Source: Vibrio natriegens NBRC 15636 = ATCC 14048 = DSM 759
GTDB lineage: Bacteria; Pseudomonadota; Gammaproteobacteria; Enterobacterales; Vibrionaceae
Direction of reading: 5' to 3'
DNA: 64,000 nt
NCBI RefSeq assembly: GCF_035621455.1
Contig: NZ_CP141823.1
Coordinates: 310,001-374,000 of the forward strand
Shown: positions 1 through 8,050 of the stretch, piece after piece
Layout of the letters: the number at the start of each line of letters is the position of its first letter
Position numbering within the stretch: position 1 is the stretch's first letter
Position numbers and translations under genes: made by a program
The notes under the pieces: model-generated
The model's input: the letters and a program-made list of their open reading frames with translations, nothing else
Databases searched by the model: none
Told to the model about the DNA's origin: nothing

Positions 1-606
1 ATCACGTGAACGAATCAGGTTCGATGCCCACATGTACATAAAGATCAGCGCAAACAGTGCAACATAGAAGAAGCTTTCATCGGTCGAAAATTCGAAACCA
101 AACAGATTGATTGGGTTTGCACTTGCACCGTATGAACCACCACTGAACCACTCAGCACGAGCAAAGAAATCTTCTAGAATGAACTGCGCGGCTAAAGTCG
201 CGATTGCAAGGTACAACCCTTTGATACGCGCCGCTGGCAGACCAAAGATCATCCCGACAATCATGGTCAGGTAACCCGCGAGCGGAATGGCAAGCACCAC
301 AGGAATGTTGTATTGGTTATTCAGCCATGCCGATGCAAATGCGCCAAAGCCAAAGAACGCACCGTGACCTAACGAAATTTGCCCGGTAAAGCCAACCAGA
401 ATGTTCAAACCCAGCGCTGCAATACCCAGATATGCAATCTGAATAAATAGGTTGAGGAAGTAGATATCCAGAACCAGCGGCGCTGCCAGCATCGCGATAA
501 CACCCGCTATCGCTAGTCTTCTAATGGTTTTGGTTTCAAAAATTGGCGTATCACTTTTGTATGTGGTTCGAAAATCCCCACATGGGCGCATGCTAAGTTG
601 AGCCAT
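1..606 (-). CDS. livM: Branched-chain amino acid-type ABC transporter permease LivM (partial)
   Basis: Inner-membrane permease of a branched-chain amino acid (HAAT) type ABC importer. Only about the first 202 residues are present; the C-terminus runs off the left edge. The reading frame starts MAQLSMRPCG at 606, with AAGGAG seven bases upstream. Hydrophobic segments follow, and the family-typical stretch around NILVGFTGQISLGHGAFFG is visible, as expected for LivM. It is the last visible gene of a minus-strand operon, 11 bases after livH, with livG and an acyl-CoA ligase further upstream. The substrate-binding protein and second ATPase would be expected beyond the edge. The permease family assignment is firm. 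Substrate specificity is not: operons carrying an internal acyl-CoA ligase may carry organic acids rather than amino acids. Confidence 0.9.
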   Translation of the reverse strand, partial: MAQLSMRPCGDFRTTYKSDTPIFETKTIRRLAIAGVIAMLAAPLVLDIYFLNLFIQIAYLGIAALGLNILVGFTGQISLGHGAFFGFGAFASAWLNNQYNIPVVLAIPLAGYLTMIVGMIFGLPAARIKGLYLAIATLAAQFILEDFFARAEWFSGGSYGASANPINLFGFEFSTDESFFYVALFALIFMYMWASNLIRSRD

Positions 607-617
607 GTTATTTCTCC

Positions 618-1511
618 TTAAATACGCTCAATATCTTTGGTACCAAACAGGCCATATGGCTTGAAGGCAAGAATGATTAACAGCACATAGAAAGGTGCGA
701 TGTTGTACAGGTTACCCACTTGCAGGTATTGGCTATCAAAGAACTCAGCCAGATTCTCTAGTAACCCGATAGTGATACCACCAACAATCGCCCCGACCAC
801 CGAGTCCAAGCCTCCTAAGATTACCGCTGGGAATACTTTGATGCCGATGATGGATAGCGCGTCAGAAACACCGTTTACAATCCCGATAACAATCCCTGCT
901 GTCGCGGATACCATCGCCGAAATAGCCCAACTGATCGCAAACACTTTCTTGATGGAAATGCCAAGACTCTGAGCTACTTGCTGGTTAAATGCCGTCGCTC
1001 GCATCGCCAAACCCATTTTGCTGAATTTGAAGAACCAGTAGAACGCACCCATGATGATCATCGAGAAAATTAAACTAAGGATGTAAGCAAACTCGACGTT
1101 TAAACCACCAATATTCACCACGTTTGTTTCGAATACTTGTGGATAAGAAACGGCTGATACGCCAAATATCCATTTCATCAGTGCCTGGAAGAACATCGAC
1201 AGACCGATCGTCACCATAATGACCGAGATGATCGGCTCACCGATTAAAGGCCTGAGTACAATGGTTTGCACAGCGATACCAAACACCATCATAAAGGCGA
1301 GTGTCAGTAAGAAGCCGACAAAGAAAGGTAATTGAAGGTGAACCAACGCCGCCCAACACACCCATGCGCCGATCAGTAGAAATTCACCTTGCGCGAAGTT
1401 CACCACCTGAGTCGATTTGTAAATCAATACAAAGCACATGGCGACCACGCCATACAACATGCCGACGATTACGCCATTAATGACGAGTTGCAGTAATAAA
1501 TCCGTATTCAC
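618..1511 (-). CDS. livH: Branched-chain amino acid-type ABC transporter permease LivH
   Basis: Second permease subunit (297 aa) of the same importer, forming the membrane channel with LivM. It is almost entirely hydrophobic with about eight predicted membrane spans. The LivH-like N-terminal region contains VVNFAQGEFLLIGAW, and a conserved cytoplasmic stretch (MRATAFNQQVAQSLGI) matches the loop that contacts the ATPases in this family. The start is GTG at 1511, overlapping the upstream ligase stop in a TAGTG arrangement, so the two are probably translationally coupled. Length is normal for the family. The physiological substrate cannot be read from the sequence. Confidence 0.93.
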   Translation of the reverse strand: MNTDLLLQLVINGVIVGMLYGVVAMCFVLIYKSTQVVNFAQGEFLLIGAWVCWAALVHLQLPFFVGFLLTLAFMMVFGIAVQTIVLRPLIGEPIISVIMVTIGLSMFFQALMKWIFGVSAVSYPQVFETNVVNIGGLNVEFAYILSLIFSMIIMGAFYWFFKFSKMGLAMRATAFNQQVAQSLGISIKKVFAISWAISAMVSATAGIVIGIVNGVSDALSIIGIKVFPAVILGGLDSVVGAIVGGITIGLLENLAEFFDSQYLQVGNLYNIAPFYVLLIILAFKPYGLFGTKDIERI

Positions 1512-3463
1512 TATGCGATCCTCCGTTGTTCGCTATCCACCAGTGTCAGCTCATGTTGAATAAGCGTTTCAATCACCAATGACGTTTGAATGCGTGTCTT
1601 AGTCCCATCCTGATAAGTAATCACCGTATCGACATCGACATTTGGCGCTGCACTGTAAATGGTTTCGATGATGTCACCGTATTTCTCCGCAACCACACCA
1701 CGACGAACTTTACGCGTACGGGTTAACTCGCCGTCATCGGCATCCAGCTCTTTATAAAGCAGAATAAATTTGCTGATTTTCTGTGCGTCTGGAAGTGATT
1801 CATTCACTTTCATTACTTCTTCGCGAATCGCTCTATACACTTCAGGTTGCGCAGAAAGGTTGGTGTAGTTGGTGAACGCAATACCCTTTTGCTCTGCCCA
1901 TTTCGCAACGATTGCATAACGAATACAGATAATTGCAGAGAGCCAAGGTCTGTCTTTGCCCACCACAACCGCTTCTGCGATAAATGGTGAAAACTTGAGT
2001 TTGTTTTCAATAAACTGCGGAGAGTAACGGTCACCGTGGCTGGTTTCCGACATGTCTTTCAGACGGTCAATCACCACTAAGTGGCCAGATTCTTTAAAGT
2101 AGCCCGCATCGCCAGTATGCATCCAGCCATCTTGCACATCTTCATCGTAAGCGGCCTGGTTGTTGAGGTAGCCGGTAAACATGCCAGTACTTTTGGCAAT
2201 GATCTCACCCACACCATTGCTGTCTGGGTTGATAACTTTCACTTCCGCATTGTCAAACGCCACACCGACTGAGTCGTAGTCGACATCATCCGCTTTATGC
2301 ACGGTGTACGCGCCACACATTTCAGTCTGACCATAAAGCTGTTTGAGTGGCACACCGATCGCTTGCAGATAGCGGAAAGTATCTGGGCCCATTGCCGCAC
2401 CGCCTGTTGCAGCAGAGGTCAGATTCGAGAAACCTAAACGGTCACGCAGTGCTCGCAGAAGAATCCATTCGGCTAGCTTGGAGCGTTTACCCTGATCCAA
2501 GGCTTGATTCGCCAACTTCATGCCGAGTTTGTACATTTTCTGCTTAAACGGGGTAGAGTCCATCATTCGAGCAGACACGTCTGCCACAATGTTTTCCCAT
2601 ACACGTGGAGCCAATAAAACGAAGTTTGGGCCAATCTCGCGTAAGTCCGCCATCATGGTTTCCTGCTCTTCGACAAAGTTGACGATTTGACGGGAAATCA
2701 ACGCCTGACCAACCACATATACCTGTTCCATAATCCAAGGCAGAGGCAGTACCGAAACGTAGTTATCACCTGGAGAACGTGGGTCGGCACGAAGATAAGC
2801 CGCACAGTGATCCAAAAACGTGCCGCTGTGAAGCTGTGCGAGCTTTGGTTTAGAAGTCGTACCCGAAGTGGTACAAAGAATCGAAAGATCGCTGCCTTTG
2901 GTTGCCGCAACCATATTCAGATATTTGTCAGGGTCAGCTTTGTCGATTAACTGACCTTTTTTATACGCTTTCTCGACATCGATAAGTCTTGGATCATCGT
3001 ACTTGCGCATTCCGCGTGGATCACAATAAATGATGAACTCAACGCTCGGGATCTCATCGCCCAACTCAAGCAACTTGTCACATTGCTCTTCATCTTCTGC
3101 AATCACAACTTTCGCTTTGGCATAGTTGATTAAATACGCCACTTCCTCGTGCATCGAGTCTTGATAGATGCCCAATGAATAACCTTTGATCGCATGCGCG
3201 GCCAGTTCGCCCCACACCCATTCAGGTCGGTTGTCGCCTAAAAGCCCCACAACGTCTTGCTCACCAACACCTAAATCTTGTAGTGCAAGCGCCATCCACT
3301 TGACTCGATCTTCATAATCCTGCCAAGTAAATTCTCGCCAAATACCAAATTCCTTCTCGCGCATAGCGACCTGATCTGGCCAGTGCTTGGCGTTGTGCTG
3401 CAACACTTTTGGAAAGGTATCTAAGCTGGTTATATCTGCCCAATCATTATGTTGCTGTGCCAT
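1511..3463 (-). CDS. AMP-forming long-chain-type acyl-CoA synthetase within the ABC transporter operon
   Basis: A 650-aa AMP-dependent synthetase/ligase that should activate a carboxylic acid to its CoA thioester through an acyl-adenylate. The P-loop-like motif TTSGTTSKPK is near residue 200, the adenylate-forming core includes QLYGQTEMCGAY, and the hinge-side motif GDAGYF is followed by VIDRLKDM near residue 465. Length and spacing fit the FAA1-like long-chain branch (COG1022). It lies between livG and livH with one-base overlaps on both sides (TAATG and TAGTG), so it is an integral operon member. The inference is that the importer delivers an organic or fatty acid that is trapped as its CoA ester. 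The true substrate is unknown. Confidence 0.88.
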   Translation of the reverse strand: MAQQHNDWADITSLDTFPKVLQHNAKHWPDQVAMREKEFGIWREFTWQDYEDRVKWMALALQDLGVGEQDVVGLLGDNRPEWVWGELAAHAIKGYSLGIYQDSMHEEVAYLINYAKAKVVIAEDEEQCDKLLELGDEIPSVEFIIYCDPRGMRKYDDPRLIDVEKAYKKGQLIDKADPDKYLNMVAATKGSDLSILCTTSGTTSKPKLAQLHSGTFLDHCAAYLRADPRSPGDNYVSVLPLPWIMEQVYVVGQALISRQIVNFVEEQETMMADLREIGPNFVLLAPRVWENIVADVSARMMDSTPFKQKMYKLGMKLANQALDQGKRSKLAEWILLRALRDRLGFSNLTSAATGGAAMGPDTFRYLQAIGVPLKQLYGQTEMCGAYTVHKADDVDYDSVGVAFDNAEVKVINPDSNGVGEIIAKSTGMFTGYLNNQAAYDEDVQDGWMHTGDAGYFKESGHLVVIDRLKDMSETSHGDRYSPQFIENKLKFSPFIAEAVVVGKDRPWLSAIICIRYAIVAKWAEQKGIAFTNYTNLSAQPEVYRAIREEVMKVNESLPDAQKISKFILLYKELDADDGELTRTRKVRRGVVAEKYGDIIETIYSAAPNVDVDTVITYQDGTKTRIQTSLVIETLIQHELTLVDSEQRRIA

Positions 3464-4263
3464 TATGCACTCTCCTCTAATGTCGGAAGTTCTTCACCCA
3501 AATAAGCTTGTTTCACGTGTGGATTCGCCATGACTTCTTCTGGCTCACCCATCGCAATGTGTTTACCAAAGTCCAAAACGAGCACCCGATTGGAGATGTC
3601 CATGACCACACCCATATCGTGCTCGATCATGATGATGGTGATGTCCAGTTCTTCGTTGAGATCCATGATGTAACGTGCCATGTCTTCCTTTTCTTCAAGG
3701 TTCATACCGGCCATCGGTTCATCAAGCAAAAGGAGTTTTGGTTTCAAAGCTATAGCGCGAGCAAGCTCAACACGCTTACGTAACCCATAAGAGAGCGTGC
3801 CAGCGGTGGCTTTACGGATGTGTTGGATTTCTAAAAAGTCGATAACGTCTTCTACGTACTTGCGGTGTGCCATCTCTTCTTTTTGTGCGTTAGAAAACCA
3901 GTAAAGCGGGCCTGTCACGAAATTGTTTTTCAATAGGTGATGGCGGCCAACCATGATGTTGTCGAGTACAGACATATGAGAAAAAAGCGCCAGGTTCTGG
4001 AACGTTCTACCCAGACCTAACTCTGCTCGTTGACTCGGTGTACGCTTGGTGACGTCATTTCCGGCAAACACTACGGAGCCTTTGTTAGGCGTGTATCGTC
4101 CTGAAATGCAGTTGAGCATTGATGTTTTACCAGCACCATTGGGACCAATGATTGAAAAGATTTCCTTTTCGTTCACATGGAAGCTCACATCGGTTAAAGC
4201 TTTAACCCCACCAAAGGCCAATGAAATATCGTTTACCTGCAAAAGAGGTGTTTCCGATACCAT
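3463..4263 (-). CDS. livG: ABC transporter ATP-binding protein LivG
   Basis: Cytoplasmic ATPase subunit (266 aa) of the LivGHM-type importer. Walker A GPNGAGKTS is near residue 40, the signature-region motif LSYGLRKRVELARA near 160, Walker B LLLLDEPMAGM near 180, and the switch histidine in IIMIEHDMG. The extended GEP-type C-terminus typical of LivG is present. The ATG at 4263 is chosen over an upstream in-frame ATG at 4362 because it has GGGAG about eight bases upstream and because family members start near MVSETPLLQV. It is the first gene of the operon. A LiuR-like 16-bp motif lies about 110 bases upstream. Confidence 0.92.
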   Translation of the reverse strand: MVSETPLLQVNDISLAFGGVKALTDVSFHVNEKEIFSIIGPNGAGKTSMLNCISGRYTPNKGSVVFAGNDVTKRTPSQRAELGLGRTFQNLALFSHMSVLDNIMVGRHHLLKNNFVTGPLYWFSNAQKEEMAHRKYVEDVIDFLEIQHIRKATAGTLSYGLRKRVELARAIALKPKLLLLDEPMAGMNLEEKEDMARYIMDLNEELDITIIMIEHDMGVVMDISNRVLVLDFGKHIAMGEPEEVMANPHVKQAYLGEELPTLEESA

Positions 4264-4375
4264 AGTTGATCTCCCTTTCTTTTTGAGTGCGTTCCGTGAA
4301 GCACTATTTCCATATCCAGCCTGACGTTGATACTGGCAACTGCTTATACACCTATGCATCAACTCATTTATTCAG

Positions 4376-4391
4376 TTTACGTAAACGTCAA
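4376..4391 (-). promoter_or_regulatory. LiuR-like operator upstream of livG
   Basis: Read on the minus strand the site is TTGACGTTTACGTAAA. It matches 13 of 16 positions of the site in front of etfB, in the same orientation relative to its gene. From memory, the motif resembles the operator reported for LiuR, the MerR-family regulator of branched-chain amino acid and acyl-CoA catabolism. No liuR gene is in the window, so the assignment rests on motif similarity and sensible target genes. Confidence 0.5.
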
Positions 4392-4504
4392 TTTAAAGTC
4401 AGAATAGTGCCTAGAAGTTGAAGTTGCAATCCAGTTCATCGATTAAGATTTGAACTAACGCAAACTTTAAGTAAATAAATTGTTAATAGAAATTACATGC
4501 GAAA

Positions 4505-6142
4505 TTACATGTTCGGGTAGTTAGGGCCACCGCCCCCTTCTGGAGGTGTCCAGGTAATGTTTTGACTTGGGTCCTTGATGTCGCAGGTTTTACAGTGAAT
4601 GCAGTTTGCCGCATTAATCTGTAATTCAGCTTGTTCCTCACCCTTGACTATTTCATACACCCCAGCAGGGCAATAGCGCTGTGCTGGCTCGGCGTAAAGA
4701 GCTAAGTTCTGCTCTATTGGTATTCGCTGACTAGTAAGATGCAGATGACATGGCTGATCTTCTTCGTGGAAGATATTGGACAAATAGACTGAAGAGAGGC
4801 GATCAAAACTCAATACGCCATCCGGCTTGGGATAGGCAATCTCATGGCTCTTTTCTGCCAAAAGTAACGATTGATGATCAGGATTATTACAGCGTACATT
4901 CCACTTCGCTTTGCCTTTTAACACGTTGTGTTCCAGCATCGCCAAGCCTCCACCTAACCAAGCGCCAAAGCGGTGAATGCCGCTTGAAAAGTTACGTGCC
5001 TGATACAGTTCTTCGTATAACCAAGACTGGTGGAAATGTTTCTGGTAATCAGCACTAGCCGACTGATTTAAAATTGCTTCGAATACTGCTTCGGCGGCAA
5101 GCATCCCCGATTTCATTGCGGTATGAGTGCCTTTGATTTTGGCACCATTGAGCGTGCCTGCATCACAGCCAATCAGTAATCCCCCAGCAAATTCTTGAGT
5201 TGGAAGGGAGTGGAACCCACCTTTAGTGATCGCTCTCGCGCCATAGCTGATGCGCTTACCATTTTTAAGGTATTGCTCAATCATCGGGTGATGTTTGAAC
5301 CGCTGGAATTCGTCAAACGGGCTGAGATGAGGGTTGGTATAATTGAGGTCGATTATCAGACCAACCGCAACTTGGTTACCTTCCAAATGATAGAGGTAGC
5401 TTCCCCCTGTTGCCTCACTCGCAAGTGGCCAGCCTAATCCATGCACAACTAACCCTTGCTGATGCTGCTCGGCAGGAATTTCCCACAGCTCTTTAAAACC
5501 AATCGCATAGTGCTGAGGCGTTTTATCATCAGCTAAATTAAATTTGTTAATCAGTTGTTTACCGATATGACCACGTGCACCTTCGGCAAACAAAGTAAAC
5601 TTAGCGCGAAGCTCAATACCCGGCTCAAAATTGGCTTTCTGCTTGCCATTTTTATCCAAGCCCATATCGCCAGTAATTACGCCACAAACACGGTTTTGCT
5701 CGTCAAAGATAGCCTGACTGGCACTGAAACCTGGGTAAATTTCCACGCCTAAGTTTTCCGCTTCATTCGACATCCAGCGGCATAAGCTACCTAAGCTTAT
5801 TATGTAGTTACCTTCGTTGTGTAACGTATTCGGCACTGCCCACGTTGGCAGCTCATGACCATTGAGTTCATTACTCAGATAGTAGGTTTTATCCTGATTA
5901 ACTTTAGTATTCAGTGGGGCACCCATTGCCTCCCATTCAGGAAACAACTCCTCCAGACTGCGCGTTTCAAACACCGCACCAGAGAGTATGTGCGCGCCGA
6001 CTTCTGAACCTTTCTCGACAACACAAACTGAGATTTCTTGGTTTTTTTCCATTGCCAACTGTTTAATGCGGCAGGCAGCAGACAAGCCCGCAGGCCCTGC
6101 GCCAACAATCAGAACATCAAACTCCATGCAGTCTCTTTCCAT
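4505..6142 (-). CDS. etfD: Electron transfer flavoprotein-ubiquinone oxidoreductase
   Basis: Membrane-associated flavo-iron-sulfur enzyme (545 aa) that passes electrons from reduced ETF to ubiquinone. The N-terminal FAD-binding motif VGAGPAGLSAA lies near residue 10. The C-terminus has the 4Fe-4S cluster region, with CPAGVYE and CIHCKTCDIKDP plus the terminal GGGGPNYPNM typical of ETF-QO. The ATG at 6142 is preferred because AAGGGA lies about nine bases upstream; an in-frame ATG at 6169 lacks this support. It is divergent from etfB across a 159-bp control region, so the complete ETF branch (dehydrogenase acceptor and quinone reductase) is encoded together. Confidence 0.95.
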   Translation of the reverse strand: MERDCMEFDVLIVGAGPAGLSAACRIKQLAMEKNQEISVCVVEKGSEVGAHILSGAVFETRSLEELFPEWEAMGAPLNTKVNQDKTYYLSNELNGHELPTWAVPNTLHNEGNYIISLGSLCRWMSNEAENLGVEIYPGFSASQAIFDEQNRVCGVITGDMGLDKNGKQKANFEPGIELRAKFTLFAEGARGHIGKQLINKFNLADDKTPQHYAIGFKELWEIPAEQHQQGLVVHGLGWPLASEATGGSYLYHLEGNQVAVGLIIDLNYTNPHLSPFDEFQRFKHHPMIEQYLKNGKRISYGARAITKGGFHSLPTQEFAGGLLIGCDAGTLNGAKIKGTHTAMKSGMLAAEAVFEAILNQSASADYQKHFHQSWLYEELYQARNFSSGIHRFGAWLGGGLAMLEHNVLKGKAKWNVRCNNPDHQSLLLAEKSHEIAYPKPDGVLSFDRLSSVYLSNIFHEEDQPCHLHLTSQRIPIEQNLALYAEPAQRYCPAGVYEIVKGEEQAELQINAANCIHCKTCDIKDPSQNITWTPPEGGGGPNYPNM

Positions 6143-6203
6143 GGTTGTATTCCCTTCTTCTTTTTGCATGTTGCCAACTTGTTAAACAACAATATATTTA
6201 AAG

Positions 6204-6219
6204 TTGACGCAAACGTAAA
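6204..6219 (+). promoter_or_regulatory. LiuR-like operator overlapping the candidate etfBA promoter
   Basis: The site TTGACGCAAACGTAAA contains a possible -35 hexamer (TTGACG, 6204-6209), followed at 17 bases by TAACAT (6227-6232) as a possible -10. The same motif occurs in front of livG. An operator between or over the promoter hexamers is typical of MerR-family control. The promoter call is by eye only. Confidence 0.5.
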
Positions 6220-6250
6220 GGTAAATTAACATCAATTTAAAGACGTCATC

Positions 6251-6290
6251 ACATCGTCTTCACTGTAAACACATAGTCTTCACTGTAAAA
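6251..6290 (+). repeat. 20-bp tandem duplication in the etfB leader
   Basis: Two adjacent 20-base units (6251-6270 and 6271-6290) differ at two positions; the shared core is GTCTTCACTGTAAA. The second copy ends in the A-rich stretch that leads into the etfB ribosome binding site (AAGGA). It may be a recent duplication or a paired regulatory element in the 5' leader. Confidence 0.8.
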
Positions 6291-6301
6291 AGGAATCTAA
6301 C

Positions 6302-7054
6302 GTGAAAATACTAGTGCCAATTAAAAGGGTCATTGATCCTTACATTAAGGTCCGTGTTAAGTCGGACAACAGCGATGTTGAAACCAATAACGTCAAGATG
6401 ACTATCAACCCTTTCTGTGAAATCGCCGTTGAAGAAGCTGTGCGACTTAAAGAACAAGGGATTGCAGAAGAAGTCATCGTTGTGAGTGCGGGTGGCACAC
6501 AGTGTCAGGAACAATTGCGTACTGCCCTAGCGCTAGGCGCAGATCGAGCCATTCATATTGAAACTGAAGACAAGATTGAACCGCTGGTTGTATCGAAACT
6601 ACTAAAAGCGATCGTCGAGCAAGAGCAAGCTCAACTGGTGATCACCGGTAAACAGTCTATCGACACCGACAACAACCAAGTTGCACAAATGCTGGCAGCT
6701 CTGCTTGACTGGCCTCAGGCAACCTTCGCTTCGGAAGTGAAGATTGAAGATCAAAAAGTTCAGGTAGTGAGAGAAGTTGATGGCGGTTTGATGACAGTAG
6801 CAATGAGCTTACCAGCGGTGATCAGCACTGATTTACGCTTAAATGAGCCTCGCTTTGCGTCTTTGCCAAACATCATGAAAGCCAAACGCAAACCACTAGA
6901 TACGATCACTCCCGAGAGCCTGGGTGTTGAGATTGTATTTAGCCAGACCATCACTGAAGTCACGCCACCAGCGCAACGAAAAGCAGGCATCAAAGTAGAG
7001 TCTGTCTCTGAACTTATTGATAAGCTACGTAACGAAGCGAAGGTGATTTCATGA
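6302..7054 (+). CDS. etfB: Electron transfer flavoprotein beta subunit
   Basis: Small (beta) subunit of ETF (250 aa), which binds AMP and forms the soluble heterodimer with EtfA that accepts electrons from acyl-CoA dehydrogenases. It begins [19 protein letters not shown], the usual EtfB N-terminus. It contains ETF-beta features such as [20 protein letters not shown] and the [13 protein letters not shown] loop near residue 115. The start codon is GTG at 6302 with AAGGA about seven bases upstream. The stop overlaps the etfA start by four bases (ATGA), indicating coupled translation. Confidence 0.96.
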   Translation: MKILVPIKRVIDPYIKVRVKSDNSDVETNNVKMTINPFCEIAVEEAVRLKEQGIAEEVIVVSAGGTQCQEQLRTALALGADRAIHIETEDKIEPLVVSKLLKAIVEQEQAQLVITGKQSIDTDNNQVAQMLAALLDWPQATFASEVKIEDQKVQVVREVDGGLMTVAMSLPAVISTDLRLNEPRFASLPNIMKAKRKPLDTITPESLGVEIVFSQTITEVTPPAQRKAGIKVESVSELIDKLRNEAKVIS

Positions 7055-7977
7055 AGAATCTAATTATTGCAGAACATGACAACCAGCAACTGCATGCCGA
7101 TACGCTGAAAGTTGTGAATGCTGCGAGTCAGGTGAGCCAAGACAATACTCTACTCGTGGTTGGTTATCAGTGTGAAGACGTTGCCCAACAAGCAAGCCGA
7201 GTTGATGGCATTGCTAAAGTGATTTGCATTGACGACGAATCGCTGGTGCACCAATTCGCCGAAAATATTGCTCCTGTTGTGTCAGGGCTAGCCGACGGAT
7301 TTGACGGCATCTGGGCAAACTCTTCATCAAAAGGGAAAGATCTTGCGCCACGCATCGCAGCTAAATGCGGAGTTGGACAAATCTCAGATATCGTTCAAGT
7401 GGTGGATGACAAGACATTTATCCGACCAATTTATGCGGGTAACGCGTTCGCTAAAGTAACATCAAACGACTCATTGCGTGTGGTCACCGTGCGTGCTTCG
7501 GCCTTTGACCCGGTTGCCTGCAATAGCCAAGTTGACATTGAACATCAGCAAACCACAGTTCAATCTCCAGTTGTTGAGTTGGTCGCTATCGACAAGACCG
7601 TTTCAGAGCGACCTGAACTCACCGCCGCTGAAATCGTGATTTCTGGTGGTCGTGGTGTGGGCAGCAAAGAAAACTTCGAGCTTATCGAAAAAGTTGCCGA
7701 CAAACTTGGCGCAGCGATTGGGGCGTCTCGTGCTGCCGTCGATGCTGGTTTTGTCGCGAATGACTTACAAGTTGGCCAAACCGGTAAAATTGTCGCACCT
7801 AAGCTTTATATTGCGGTTGGGATCTCTGGTGCAATCCAGCACCTTGCAGGTATGAAAGAGTCTAAAGTCATTGTTGCGATCAACAAAGATCCAGACTCCC
7901 CTATCTTTGAAGTCGCTGATTACGGGCTAGTCGGCGATCTGTTTGAGATTCTGCCTCAGCTTGCTGAACAACTGTAA
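7051..7977 (+). CDS. etfA: Electron transfer flavoprotein alpha subunit
   Basis: Large (alpha) subunit of ETF (308 aa). The C-terminal FAD-binding domain shows [12 protein letters not shown] near residue 197, [11 protein letters not shown] near 230, the [23 protein letters not shown] block near 250-275, and [20 protein letters not shown] near the end. All of these are diagnostic for EtfA. It is translationally coupled to etfB and followed directly by a strong terminator, so etfBA is a two-gene operon. Together with ETF-QO it supplies the electron outlet for acyl-CoA oxidation. Confidence 0.96.
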   Translation: MKNLIIAEHDNQQLHADTLKVVNAASQVSQDNTLLVVGYQCEDVAQQASRVDGIAKVICIDDESLVHQFAENIAPVVSGLADGFDGIWANSSSKGKDLAPRIAAKCGVGQISDIVQVVDDKTFIRPIYAGNAFAKVTSNDSLRVVTVRASAFDPVACNSQVDIEHQQTTVQSPVVELVAIDKTVSERPELTAAEIVISGGRGVGSKENFELIEKVADKLGAAIGASRAAVDAGFVANDLQVGQTGKIVAPKLYIAVGISGAIQHLAGMKESKVIVAINKDPDSPIFEVADYGLVGDLFEILPQLAEQL

Positions 7978-7990
7978 ACAGTCAAACAAA

Positions 7991-8019
7991 GGGCGAGCAG
8001 GTTGATGCTCGCCCTTTTT
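7991..8019 (+). terminator. Rho-independent terminator of etfBA
   Basis: A nine-base-pair GC-rich stem (GGGCGAGCA paired with TGCTCGCCC) with a six-base loop, followed by five T. It sits between convergent etfA and the HD-GYP gene. Confidence 0.9.
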
Positions 8020-8050
8020 GATCCTCTTATAGTAAAACCTCGCGCTTAAA

